Origin: Moorena producens 3L
GTDB taxonomy: Bacteria > Cyanobacteriota > Cyanobacteriia > Cyanobacteriales > Coleofasciculaceae
Length of the DNA: 64,000 bases
Reading direction: 5' to 3'
NCBI RefSeq assembly: GCF_000211815.1
Contig: NZ_GL890973.1
Span: forward strand, 180,820-244,819
This document shows positions 44,027 through 52,857 of this stretch, piece by piece (the stretch's first letter is position 1; every line of letters starts with the position of its first letter). The position numbers were made by a program, and so were the translations under genes. Under the pieces are notes generated by a model that saw only the letters and a list, made by a program, of their open reading frames with translations, was not told the DNA's origin and searched no databases.

Positions 44027-44389
44027 TCAAACCACAGCCAACTTAACAATGTCCACTAGCTGCTGTTTAGAAAAAGGTTTGGTGAGATAGGCATCAGCCC
44101 CTTGTTTCATACCCCATAGACGGTCGATGTCCTGATTTTTAGAAGAACAAATAACAATGGGAATGCTAGTGGTATCCCGATGGTTCTTCAGGCTGCGGCA
44201 CAACTCAAAGCCACTCATTCCTGGCATAACTATATCTAGAACTATAACATCAGGTTTTTCCGTTACTGCCTTATCCAAAGCATCTTTAGCATCGGCAATA
44301 CAAATAACTGTGTTACCACTTTCCCGTAGGTATCTAGCCATTAACTCTAACTGAGCCAGGTTATCTTCAACAATCAAAACTTTACTCAT
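44027..44389 (-). CDS. CheY-like response regulator (PilH/PixH-type)
   Basis: A 120-residue single receiver domain. Acidic pocket VEDN (residues 7-10), phosphoacceptor Asp in VIVLDIVMPG (about 52), Ser in VICSSKNQ and Lys in YLTKPFSKQQ complete the active site. The lack of an output domain and the neighbouring receptor fit a PixH/PilH role in twitching-motility taxis. It is the first gene of a probable two-gene unit with the chemoreceptor, although 425 bp separate them and no cheW-like gene lies between. Confidence 0.88.
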   Translation of the reverse strand: MSKVLIVEDNLAQLELMARYLRESGNTVICIADAKDALDKAVTEKPDVIVLDIVMPGMSGFELCRSLKNHRDTTSIPIVICSSKNQDIDRLWGMKQGADAYLTKPFSKQQLVDIVKLAVV

Positions 44390-44564
44390 AGTTCAATTAA
44401 TTGGTGTTTAACACTATAATCTAATCATGAACTTGTTGACTGTTGACTATTGGTTTACTATTGACTGTTGACTGTCCAATAGGGTCAACTCAACAAAAAA
44501 CGTTCAATTCAATAAACTTTTCAAGTTTAGTCAAGTTTGATTTTCATTGACCTAGTAAAAAATA

Positions 44565-44608
44565 AAAGTTTTATAAAACTTTTATAAAACTTTTATAAAA
44601 CTTTTATA
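44565..44608. repeat. Four tandem TTTTATAAAAC repeats
   Basis: Four 11-bp copies, each a palindrome-rich unit. The gap 44390-44906 has no gene I can recognise. Confidence 0.8.
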
Positions 44609-44828
44609 ATTAATACGGCTAATTAGACCGGTTCTAGCTTACTGCTATGGACTTAATCCAAAGACAGTAGTAGAGTCAGTTGACTGGAGCATACATAATA
44701 AAATAACCCCAAGACCAACGGATTAGTGTTAGCTACCGTCAACTGAGGAATTGCTTAAATTTTATACATATGCACTTGACAAGCTCAAGCAGAGCTGTAG
44801 AAATGCACTAAATTTGCGCTGTTTAAAT

Positions 44829-44844
44829 TAAGACATATGTCTTA
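44829..44844. promoter_or_regulatory. 16-bp perfect palindrome upstream of the cysteine lyase gene
   Basis: TAAGACATATGTCTTA, 62 bp before the start codon, could be an operator. Confidence 0.45.
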
Positions 44845-44906
44845 GTTCAATATATCCAAAAAATTTTAGCTTGTCCACGGGGCTAATAAGATAAAATACC
44901 ACGGGA

Positions 44907-46124
44907 ATGACTAAAATGCTCATGACTGGTATATCTCCTACAGCAACTCCACGGGAAATCCACCGACAGCAATTTCCGGCATTAGCCCACAAAGCCTATT
45001 TCAATTTTGGGGGCCAAGGGACTCTGCCTCTGGCATCTCTAAATGCTATCCAACAAGCCTATGAGTATCTGCAGCGCTATGGCCCATTCTCTGGTAAAGT
45101 CAATGACTGGGTTACCGAGGAATCCCACAAAACTAGAAGTGCGATCGCATCAGAGTTGGGGACATCAGCAGACACCATCACCCTAACCGAAAATGTTACC
45201 GTTGGCTGCAATATTGCGATGTGGGGGATTGATTGGCAACCGGGTGATCACATCCTGATGAGTGATTGTGAACACCAAAGCATTATCGCTACTGCCCAGG
45301 AAATTTCCCGTCGGTATCAGGTAGAGGTATCTACTTGTCCAATTATGGCAACTCTAAATCAGGGAGACCCCACTAAAACTATTGAGCAATACTTACGACC
45401 TCAGACCCGATTGGTGGTATTGAGTGATCTACTTTGGAATACCGGTCAAGTATTGCCAGTCAAGGATATTACTCATGTGTGTCACAACTACGATCAGAGT
45501 AGCCAATTGGTGAGGGTTCTAGTGGATGCAGCTCAGTCAGTAGGTTCTTTGCCGTTAAACTTAACCGAACTGGGGGCAGATTTCTATGCCTTTACCGGTC
45601 ACAAGTGGTGGTGTGGCCCAGCAGGAGTGGGAGGTCTCTATGTGAGTCCAGATGCCTTGGGCAGCCTCAATCCTACATTTATTGGTTGGCGGGGGATTAT
45701 TCTGGATAAAGCTGGGAAACCTGTGGATTGGCAACCAGATGGACAGAGATTTGAAGTGGCTACCTCGGCTTATCCCCTGTATGGAGGATTACGTAGTGCG
45801 ATCGCAATTCATCAGCAATGGGGAACTGCTGAGGAACGTTATCACCAAATTTGTCAATTGAGTGAATACCTATGGCAAGGCTTATCGAAATTAGAAGCAG
45901 TCAGCTGTTTGGCTACTTTACCTCCCAAAGCTGGTCTGGTGTCCTTTGTGTTGACTAATGGCAAGCGCCATAACACCTTAGTAGAGTTTCTGGAGCAGCA
46001 AGGCTTTTTGCTACGAACTCTCCGAGACCCAGACTGTGTCCGTGCCTGTGTTCACTACTTCACCCAGCCGGATGAAATTGATAGGTTGATTGAGGCCATT
46101 GATGGGTTTAGTTCTGATAATTAA
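44907..46124 (+). CDS. PLP-dependent class V aminotransferase, C-DES-like cysteine/cystine lyase
   Basis: A 405-residue fold-type I PLP enzyme related to NifS/IscS. The sequence KAYFNFGGQGTLPLASLNAI, LTENVTVGCNIAMWG, DAAQSVG and the PLP Lys in FTGHKWWCGPAGVGGLY (about residue 233) are present. The start and the GPFSGKVNDW segment resemble cyanobacterial C-DES, which splits L-cystine to supply sulphane sulphur for Fe-S clusters. A simple cysteine desulphurase would carry a Cys-containing mobile loop, which I do not see. No isc/suf neighbours. Confidence 0.82.
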   Translation: MTKMLMTGISPTATPREIHRQQFPALAHKAYFNFGGQGTLPLASLNAIQQAYEYLQRYGPFSGKVNDWVTEESHKTRSAIASELGTSADTITLTENVTVGCNIAMWGIDWQPGDHILMSDCEHQSIIATAQEISRRYQVEVSTCPIMATLNQGDPTKTIEQYLRPQTRLVVLSDLLWNTGQVLPVKDITHVCHNYDQSSQLVRVLVDAAQSVGSLPLNLTELGADFYAFTGHKWWCGPAGVGGLYVSPDALGSLNPTFIGWRGIILDKAGKPVDWQPDGQRFEVATSAYPLYGGLRSAIAIHQQWGTAEERYHQICQLSEYLWQGLSKLEAVSCLATLPPKAGLVSFVLTNGKRHNTLVEFLEQQGFLLRTLRDPDCVRACVHYFTQPDEIDRLIEAIDGFSSDN

Positions 46125-46258
46125 TCAGAAAAGCTTAAGTCAAAGCTTAAGTCAAAGTTTAAGGAAAGATGCACCCCATTAGATAGTCATGGCCTACGAT
46201 TCACACACATTTCATACTTTCAATAATGAGGGGTTAGTGTTTGCGATCGCATTTGCAG
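46125..46258. other. Short gap with direct repeats
   Basis: AAGCTTAAGTCAAAGCTTAA repeated; no gene. Confidence 0.3.
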
Positions 46259-46790
46259 TTAGGTTTGTTTTGTATTAGTTGATGTCTTTTTTCGTTGACG
46301 ATTGACCGATTGACCCTTAACGGTTGATAGTTCACTGTCTTGATGCAATAGCGAGTGGGGGAAACCACGGCAATAGCGAGTGGGGGAGACCACGGCAATA
46401 GCGAGTGGGGGGAACCCCCTTTGGCGGCGCTGCCTCCCCAAGACCGCGCTGCCTCCCCAAGACCGCGCTGCATCGCTGTCAACCGTTAATATCATGTCAG
46501 GATAATTAGCCTCTTCTACATCATGGGTAATCATTAATATAGTGCAACCCGTTCGCTGCCAAATCTGGAGTAGAAACTGTTGCATGGTTTCCTTAGTTTC
46601 TACATCCAGTGCGCCAAAGGGTTCATCCATCAGCAGGATTTTAGGATGACAGGCTAGCGCTCTTGCGATCGCAACCCGTTGTTTCATGCCCCCAGATAAT
46701 TCTTTTGGATAGGACTTAGCAAACCCAGACAGCCCTACCACATCTAAATAATAAGCAGCCTGTTCGAGGCGAAAATGCAATCAGCCAGGT
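46259..46790 (-). pseudogene. ABC-transporter ATPase remnant (SsuB/TauB/NrtD-type)
   Basis: The ABC signature ELSGGMKQRVAIARAL, Walker B ILLMDEPFGALD and H-loop ITHDVEEA are intact, but the protein begins only about 25 residues before the signature, so Walker A is missing. After DMILTVDSDAAR the C-terminus consists of repeat-encoded sequence. The sequence resembles ATPases for nitrate, sulphonate or taurine import. Both ends are lost and no permease gene is near, so it cannot work. Confidence 0.8.
46345..46470. repeat. Tandem GCAATAGCGAGTGGGGGAAA and GCGCTGCCTCCCCAAGACC units
   Basis: Three copies of a 25-bp unit GCAATAGCGAGTGGGGGRRACCAC and two of CGCGCTGCCTCCCCAAGACC replace the 3' end of the ATPase gene. 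Confidence 0.8.
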
Positions 46791-46906
46791 CTAACTAAAG
46801 GGAATCACTATGCTAGAGTATCACCCACTACAATACCTTTATATTTGCCTTTCTACACTAAACTACTCAATACTAAGTACTAAACTACTCAGCACTGACC
46901 CACCCC

Positions 46907-47884
46907 ATGTCTCAACCCAAAGTCTTCATAACTCGCCGCCTTCCTGATACCAGACTCGAACAACTCCACCAAATCGCCAATGTGGAAATCTGGCCAGAGC
47001 GTCAACCGCCTCCCTACGACGTATTGCTCAACAAAGTTAAAGAAATCGATGGCTTACTGTGCCTACTGACAGATTCCATTGACAAGCAAATCCTGGAAGC
47101 TGCACCATCCCTCAAGGTAATCAGCCAATTAGCAGTAGGTTACGACAACATTGATATCTCTGCTGCCACCATCCGGGGTATCCCCATTGGTCATACTCCT
47201 GGTGTGCTGACTGAGGCTACAGCTGACTTAGCCTGGATGTTACTAATGGCAACAGCACGGCGAGTGATTGAAGCAGATAAATTTGTACGTGCTGGTGATT
47301 GGCAGACTTGGGAACCTACTTTATTGTTAGGACCAAACATCAGCGGTGCTACTTTAGGAATTGTTGGCTTTGGACGCATTGGTCAAGCTGTTGCTCGTCG
47401 TGGGCGAGGGTTTGATATGGAAATTCTTTATTACAGTCGGCATCGACGGGACTCAGAATTAGAACAATCCCTTGGTGTAAAGTATGCTGAATTCGACGTG
47501 TTGCTAAGGCAATCAGACTTTATTACCATTCACACTGCTCTGTCTGAAGAAACCTACCATCTATTTAGTACTCCCCAGTTTGAGCTGATGAAATCCTCAG
47601 CGATCGTGATCAACACCGCACGAGGAGCAATCGTAGATCCAGAAGCATTGTACCAAGCTCTAAGCAATGGTCAAATCGCTGGGGCTGCTCTGGACGTAAC
47701 TAAACCAGAGCCCATTCCCATGGATAGTCCTTTGTTGAGCTTGGATAATCTGATCATTACTCCTCACATTGGCAGTGCAACGTACCAAACGCGATCGCAA
47801 ATGGCTACGATGGCCGTGAATAATCTTATTGCTGGACTTTTGGGTAAGCGATTACCCCATTGTGTGAATCCACAAGTGTATTAA
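46907..47884 (+). CDS. D-2-hydroxyacid dehydrogenase (glyoxylate/hydroxypyruvate reductase type)
   Basis: A 325-residue NAD(P)H-dependent reductase. The nucleotide-binding motif GIVGFGRIGQAVARRG is at about residue 150. Catalytic Arg (INTARGAIVD, about 236), Glu (TKPEPIP, about 267) and His (TPHIGSATYQTR, about 286) are present. It probably reduces glyoxylate or hydroxypyruvate, the photorespiratory intermediates, although the exact substrate cannot be read from sequence. It is monocistronic, starting at ATG 46907. Confidence 0.88.
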   Translation: MSQPKVFITRRLPDTRLEQLHQIANVEIWPERQPPPYDVLLNKVKEIDGLLCLLTDSIDKQILEAAPSLKVISQLAVGYDNIDISAATIRGIPIGHTPGVLTEATADLAWMLLMATARRVIEADKFVRAGDWQTWEPTLLLGPNISGATLGIVGFGRIGQAVARRGRGFDMEILYYSRHRRDSELEQSLGVKYAEFDVLLRQSDFITIHTALSEETYHLFSTPQFELMKSSAIVINTARGAIVDPEALYQALSNGQIAGAALDVTKPEPIPMDSPLLSLDNLIITPHIGSATYQTRSQMATMAVNNLIAGLLGKRLPHCVNPQVY

Positions 47885-47930
47885 AATGAAGTTTTAAAAT
47901 AAATCGGTTTAGTTGAGTTCTAGACTTAAT

Positions 47931-48503
47931 ATGAACCCTAAAAAACCGATCCAATCAGCTATTTCAGATATCCAACCAAAACCCTCTAGTCGCCCTAGTC
48001 TGCGAGAGAGGTTCTTCGATACCCTCAAGACTAAATACCCTAACATCCAAGCTCTATATGTAACAATTTGTATCATAGCCATCTGGAGTGGTGTTGTCCT
48101 GATCTCGGATTCATGGGCACAAGGAACCAATTTGCTTGAGGAGCCTGCCCCTGATTTTGCCCTAAAAGTGGTTATGCGTCACTTTGCTTTGTTAATGCTT
48201 GGTCTGCTCATGATATGGATAGATGACCTATCATTGCAAGAGCTGGTAGTTATGAAAAAAACTCTTATAGAAAAAGATTTCGAGGAAATGAATTCGAGGG
48301 AAAAGCTCTTCTACCACTTCAAAACCAAATATCCCAACTTATCAACTATGTATACTCTGATCGCAATCATAATTTCCTGGTGTGGGATATGGGGGTTGTT
48401 TTGGGACATACCTATTCAACCTTTTTGGCGATCACTAATGACAATCTTTATAGGCTTCTTCCTGCTGTATATTGATGATTTGAAATTGGACGAACTAAAC
48501 TAG
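47931..48503 (+). CDS. Membrane protein made of two duplicated halves
   Basis: About 190 residues. I chose the ATG at 47931 (MNPKKPIQ) over an upstream TTG. Two homologous halves are visible: FFDTLKTKYPNIQALYVTIC... ending WIDDLSLQEL, and LFYHFKTKYPNLSTMYTLIA... ending YIDDLKLDEL. Each half has two hydrophobic helices and the pattern KTKYPN-helix-helix-IDDLxLxEL. So this is an internal duplication of a two-helix unit of about 80 residues. I do not recognise the family. It lies 46 bp after the dehydrogenase on the same strand and may be co-transcribed. Confidence 0.7.
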   Translation: MNPKKPIQSAISDIQPKPSSRPSLRERFFDTLKTKYPNIQALYVTICIIAIWSGVVLISDSWAQGTNLLEEPAPDFALKVVMRHFALLMLGLLMIWIDDLSLQELVVMKKTLIEKDFEEMNSREKLFYHFKTKYPNLSTMYTLIAIIISWCGIWGLFWDIPIQPFWRSLMTIFIGFFLLYIDDLKLDELN

Positions 48504-48882
48504 ACTAACTAAGTAGTAGGACACAATTAAAAATGCTATAGCGACAATTATTTATCTGGACTCAGCACTCAGGTTGAGCTAAGTAAACCTTGGTACGATA
48601 TGTCAAGTAAACTAAACCTTTGTGATCACACCAGCTGTTGTACAATTCCTGCAAATCAGAGATAAGTTTCTGGTGCGCTAATCCTTCTCGTGGGATATAG
48701 GAGACGCTCATAGCACGACCAATCAGACCATCTTTGTCTAGCGCTTGCTGATAAGAAAAAGTGTAGGAATAGACATGAGGAAACAATCGACTAGCGAGCA
48801 AGGGGTCTACCGAACACATGCGGGACTCGGCGGGATGATGATTGGAGGCGATTTGCACTAGATGACTATAGCCTTGGTTGAC

Positions 48883-49405
48883 ACTCCCCGCCCTGGAAGG
48901 ACGGGGATTCTTGCTTGGCCTATGGCCACGCTGCGCGAACAACGGGGTGACTTGTTTAACCAAGCCGGAGCCAGGAAAAATAGAGGTCGCCTCGACCCAA
49001 GCGTATTTAGTCTATGACCTAGGTTTCGGTGTGCCCCACCGTACCTAAATTATTTAATAAATTTAGACAAACAATGTTTTTTAATCTTAATTTTCATAGA
49101 CGTCCAAATCCCTAGATTTGATTATGCAACATGATTATCTCAAAACAGGTTTTTTACATTGTCTACTTATTTTAAGATTATGTTTATCTAAAGTACCAAG
49201 TTATTTTTTAATTATGTGTCTAATCATCCTAACATGCTAGATGAAAACTGTCAAGGCAGATCTAAAAAAAGCCGTCCGTTGAAGTTACCGTAAGATAGTG
49301 GAGCCTTTATAGTCGGCAGGTTATGCGTAAAAGGTAACGGTCTTTTGTAATAAGGCTCCACTATCTAAGGTTTCGTCTCCTATAAGGACGGGGCTTTAAA
49401 CCCAA
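48883..49405. mobile_element. Non-autonomous IS200/IS605-type remnant
   Basis: The insertion in the methyltransferase gene. One end follows TTGAC and has the hairpin CTCCCCGCCCTGGAAGGACG-GGG; the other end reads CCTATAAGGACGGGGCTTTA, typical of the ends of cyanobacterial TnpB-carrying IS200/IS605 elements (family knowledge). No transposase frame remains inside. The interior has the structured element at 49281-49380 and interspersed repeats near 48920. Confidence 0.6.
49281..49380 (+). other. ~100-bp structured element, copy 2
   Basis: AGATAGTGGAGCCTT (49293-49307) pairs perfectly with AAGGCTCCACTATCT (49352-49366). It starts GAAGTTACCGTAAGA and ends GGTTTCGTCTCC, like the copy at 33055-33166. 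Compared with that copy one base pair is deleted and one pair is swapped (C-G to G-C), both arms changing together. It borders the RE-like end of the IS200/IS605 remnant, so it could derive from a guide-RNA-like region. Confidence 0.65.
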
Positions 49406-50001
49406 TTTTTTTGGTAAAATCATCTTGGCGGTTGCGGTCATTCCAGACCACAGCTAATTGTCCAGTAGGCTTCAGGATACGGCGAAACTCTAGCAAAGTT
49501 GGCTCTGGGTCAAACCAATGGAAGGATTGAAAGCAAGCCACTAAGTCAATAGATGCATCAGGTAAGTTGGTCTGTTGAGCAGTTCCATCCCGGATTTCAA
49601 CCAATCGATGGGTCGTAGCAGCTTGTCTCATCTGAGTATTGGGTTCGATGGCAATAACTCGCACTCCCCGCCATCGCTAGTAGCCGAGAGGAAATTCCTG
49701 TTCCTGCACCAATATCCGCAGCTACCAGTTGCCCTCTGTTCTCAAGTCCTTCCAGAATCTTGTCGATAGCTACAGCTGGGTAACTGGGTCGGTATTTGGC
49801 ATAATCTGCCACCAACTCAGAAAATCGACTCTCTGGGTTCATCTGGTGTAATGGTGTTGTCTCAAGGTTCGTTTCGCCCATGATTTATACCAATCAGGAT
49901 TTAGGCAATCACTCTACTTGTAGGGTAGGGTTAGTGGACAGTACTAGTTGTGTTGCCAGATTAGCAATTTTGACAAAGATTTATATAACCCGTGACTTGA
50001 G

Positions 50002-50403
50002 ATGATTTTAGGCTTCGATCCAGGACGAGATAAATGTGGTGTAGCAGTAATGGAGAAAGACGGTCAGCTGCTAACCCATGAGGTAGTGGCTTCAGGAAAT
50101 GCGATCGCAAAATTCCAGCAACTGTGTCAACAATTCCCCATTGAAACCATTGTCATGGGAGACCAAACTACTGCCAAGAGATGGAAACAGAAAATCAAGG
50201 AAGAATTACCAGCATCAGTACCCATTGTCCTGGTAGATGAGCGCTACAGTAGTTTAGAAGCTCGCCCACGCTACTGGCAAATGTATCCTCCCAAAGGGTT
50301 CCAACGCCTCATCCCCCAAGGAATGCGCCAACCTCCTCGACCCATTGATGATATTGTGGCAATTTTGTTAATCGAGCGCTATATAATCAAAGGCAAAAGC
50401 TAG
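50002..50403 (+). CDS. RuvC-fold resolvase-like protein (YqgF-related)
   Basis: A 133-residue protein with an RNase H/RuvC-like core: MILGFDPGRDKCGVAVM carries the first catalytic Asp, then TIVMGDQTTAKRWKQKI and VDERYSSLEARPRY with acidic residues, and DDIVAILLIERY at the end. It resembles YqgF/RuvX-type proteins that process pre-16S rRNA, in a cyanobacteria-specific version. Full length, ATG start, no signal peptide. It stands alone. Confidence 0.78.
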   Translation: MILGFDPGRDKCGVAVMEKDGQLLTHEVVASGNAIAKFQQLCQQFPIETIVMGDQTTAKRWKQKIKEELPASVPIVLVDERYSSLEARPRYWQMYPPKGFQRLIPQGMRQPPRPIDDIVAILLIERYIIKGKS

Positions 50404-50653
50404 AAGGGATATCGTCGTCTTCCCTTGGGCATGAGCTATTGACAGGATGCTCAAGCCTGTGATCAACTTACCCACATCCCTGACTTTCCTGACTTTCCTG
50501 ACTTCCCTCTCTTATCCCTTCTGAGAATATAGCGTTTCTCATAGTTATGAGGTACATAAGTTCCCTACTCCCGATTCCCTACTCCCGATTCCCGATTCAC
50601 TACTCCCTACTCCCTAAAACCATGAACTTTGTACCTCACGGAATTGATAAATG

Positions 50654-50917
50654 CTATAGTTCGGCTCGAATCGTAAAAGCATAGTTTCCCCCTGGTTCGA
50701 GCTGGTAATCGCACTGTTCTAAAAATCGCCCCAGGGGTTCCTGAATCAAGGCACGTCCGAGAGAGGGGGTGACTAACAGCTGACTTACCCGAAAATGCCA
50801 CTGAAACTGCCATTCATAGTCTGCGGCTTGAACTTCCCCTTCAATCTTGCCCTGTTGCCAGCAGTGCCGCGTAATTCTGACGTAGGCAGTGGTTTGAGGC
50901 AGACCCTTTGCACTCAC
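50654..50917 (-). CDS. DUF3146 family protein
   Basis: An 87-residue cyanobacterial protein of the DUF3146 type: LPQTTAYVRITRHCWQQGKI, YEWQFQWHFRVSQL, LGRALIQEPLGRFLE and YQLEPGGNYAFTIRAEL. The start is GTG at 50917. Function unknown. A run of ACTCCCTACTCCCGATTCCC repeats lies downstream (about 50560-50620), and the gap 50404-50653 holds only such repeats. Confidence 0.75.
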   Translation of the reverse strand: MSAKGLPQTTAYVRITRHCWQQGKIEGEVQAADYEWQFQWHFRVSQLLVTPSLGRALIQEPLGRFLEQCDYQLEPGGNYAFTIRAEL

Positions 50918-51102
50918 AATGGTAAAAAATCCTAATCTGCTTTAAAGACATAGGTTAGCAGACCTGTTGGCAGATAAGTCAATAGCGATCAACCCAAATC
51001 TGATATCAGTGTGGTTGCTTGATGCCCAAGGCACCGAGGTGCTGACGGATGCTTTTTACAAAACCGATACTTTTTGGCTACTAAAGTCTACTAGCGCAGA
51101 CT

Positions 51103-52359
51103 TTAGTTCACCAATGCAAGCTGCTCTCGCAGCCAGGGTGTATCTACCAAAGCCCTCAGGAATATCCCGCGAGCGCCATTGATGTCCCGTTCGCGAAGCG
51201 TGACCAAAGGTCAATCCATAGACCGGCCATCAATCTTTGACCTAATGGTCTTACTGCCGCCGATGTTTACCATTTCTCCTGTCCAGCTCACAGTCTTGGA
51301 GGTATAGGCTTCACAGACATCTACTACTGTTTTCCCAGTTTCGGAAGCTTTGTGTTTTAAAAACTCCTTGAATCTGAAGTGGGATAAAGTGAGTAGGTTT
51401 CGGACTGTCTTTGATCTGATTTTCCTTTTTCCTTTTTTTGACATTTCAGATGTCTCAAAGGTCGGAAGTAATATCACATCAAATTTATCTACCAAGAATC
51501 TAGCAGCTTTATGATGGAGTTCATTTATTAGGTTTTGAATTCTGAGAACAATCCGCCTGGCAGCTTTTCTCATTCGTCGTTTTTGATTCCTCTTGGCCTT
51601 ACTTATTTTTGAGATTAAGTTATCAAGATGAGCGCAAAGCCTTTGAATCCGAGAAAAGTCACCGTGACCAATCTTGCCTGTAGAATTTTCACTCTTAAAT
51701 GTCAGGAAGGTTCTAACTCCGGGGTCTATCGCGACTACCCTACCTTGGTTTTCGGCTTTTATTTGAGTAGTCTGATGGGGGACTGTTAAGTAGTAGTCCC
51801 CATTATTACTAGTCAATCTACAATCTCCCCTGTTCTCAGGCAAAGTCTCAGCAAAAGTTAATCCTCCCAGTTTAGTGTGATAAATGCCTTTGACTGAGAC
51901 TGCTGATTTGGGGATGTAGCAAGACTGAATTGGGTTTTTCCTAGAGCGAAACCTAACCCGATTACTTTTTCCAGTCTTTTGGTATTTTTTCTTGGCCTCC
52001 CTAACAGCGGTGCAAGCATCCTTTATCGCTATCGATTTAATTTGATAAGGTACTTCCTTACACCACTCGGGAAGGTTATTTAATATGCCAGTTTTAATGG
52101 CTTTCCAATTAGCTTTTACTTTACTATTCTGAAGTATCTTGACGGTCTTGTTGAAGACGTAACGAGACACTCCAAACCACTTTCGGACAATCGATCTCTG
52201 ATCAGCACTTAGGAATATCCTGATCTTCTTTGATTTTTGTCCCGTACTTTCGGAGTCCGTGGACTCGGCAAGAGAAGACGTGAATGATGGAGAGAAGATC
52301 TGCGGTAAGTTCTGATTCTGGACAACTTTTAGGTTGGTCGAGAACCAAGATTTTTCCAC
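51103..52359 (-). pseudogene. tnpB: tnpB of IS607-type copy C, stopped by a 24-nt repeat
   Basis: Open from GTG 52359 (frame open further up to 52713, overlapping tnpA) to a TGA at 51213. RuvC Asp in AIDPGVRTFL and Glu in LLPTFETSEMS are present; the zinc ribbon is degenerate (KTVSWTGEMVNIGG). Past the TGA the frame runs on as PLVTLRE, then RDINGARGIFLRALVDTPWL to a TAA at 51103. The TGA and PLVTLRE are encoded by a 24-nt insert identical to copy B. The third RuvC Asp is therefore not translated. Confidence 0.8.
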
Positions 52360-52789
52360 CGTTGTATCCGACCAAGTACTCAAACAGTTCAAAACCGAAT
52401 CTGGTGAGCCGGTCTCTACAGGTAACAACAATCGTGAGCTGACATCCCTGCATAAGTCGTTCCAATATGGCTCTAAGTCCTTTCCTTTTGTAGTTAAGTC
52501 CTGAGCCGATGTCTTTGATGATTTCTGCTTCCGGGAAGAGCGAGTGCATGTACGCGACTTGCCTGACGAGGTCATCTTTTTGCTTGGAGCTACTGACCCG
52601 GCAATAACAGATGGTAGCTGGTTTTGGGGGTTGTCGTTTCCCCAAAGTGGCAAGGCTAACTGTACAAAACATCCTGTATCCGCTGGGGGTTCGTTAGCAT
52701 CTGATCGTGCCATTGTCTGCGTACTTCCTTAGAGTGGTTTGAGAGAGTCCCGTAAGTTCGACCGCCTTACGGAGAGGTACTAATGCCAT
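52202..52789 (-). pseudogene. tnpA: tnpA of IS607-type copy C with a nonsense codon
   Basis: The frame starts at ATG 52789 (MALVPLRKAVELTGLSQTTL) and meets TAA at 52694-52696 after NGTIRC. Beyond the stop the same frame continues RTPSGYRMF, CYCRVSSSKQKDD (Ser nucleophile) and ends HGLRKYGTKIKEDQD. Copy B has GAA at the stop position, so this is a point mutation. Restart at an internal ATG would give a recombinase without its helix-turn-helix. Confidence 0.8.
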
Positions 52790-52793
52790 GACT

Positions 52794-52820
52794 AAAGTCT
52801 ATGACTTTTCCATAGACTTT
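52794..52820. promoter_or_regulatory. Inverted repeat before tnpA of copy C
   Basis: AAAGTCTATG and CATAGACTTT, 10-bp perfect arms with a 7-nt loop, 5 bp upstream of the tnpA start. Confidence 0.55.
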
Positions 52821-52857
52821 ACTAGATATTGTGATACTTATTGTAACTGTCCACTAA

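Larger units (their letters stand above)
48562..49881 (-). pseudogene. SAM-dependent methyltransferase broken by a frameshift and an IS200/IS605-type remnant
   Basis: On the minus strand the gene starts at 49881 (MGETNLETTPLHQMNPESRF) with SAM motif ADIGAGTGISSRLLAMAG, shifts frame near 49670, and resumes with RVIAIEPNTQMRQAA, ACFQSFHWFDP and VVWNDRNRQDDFTK. About 500 bp of foreign DNA follow, then the C-terminus resumes as QGYSHLVQIASNHHPAESRM and ends PREGLAHQKLISDL...TYRTKVYLAQPEC at 48562. The pieces together give a normal type-11 methyltransferase of about 260 residues. Confidence 0.8.

Noticed and set aside
46259..46790. Functional ABC transporter ATPase
   Set aside because: Walker A is missing and the C-terminus is made of tandem repeats.
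50967..51182. 71-residue plus-strand frame at the edge of IS607-type copy C
   Set aside because: Its second half lies in the transposon end and reads antisense to the tnpB remnant.
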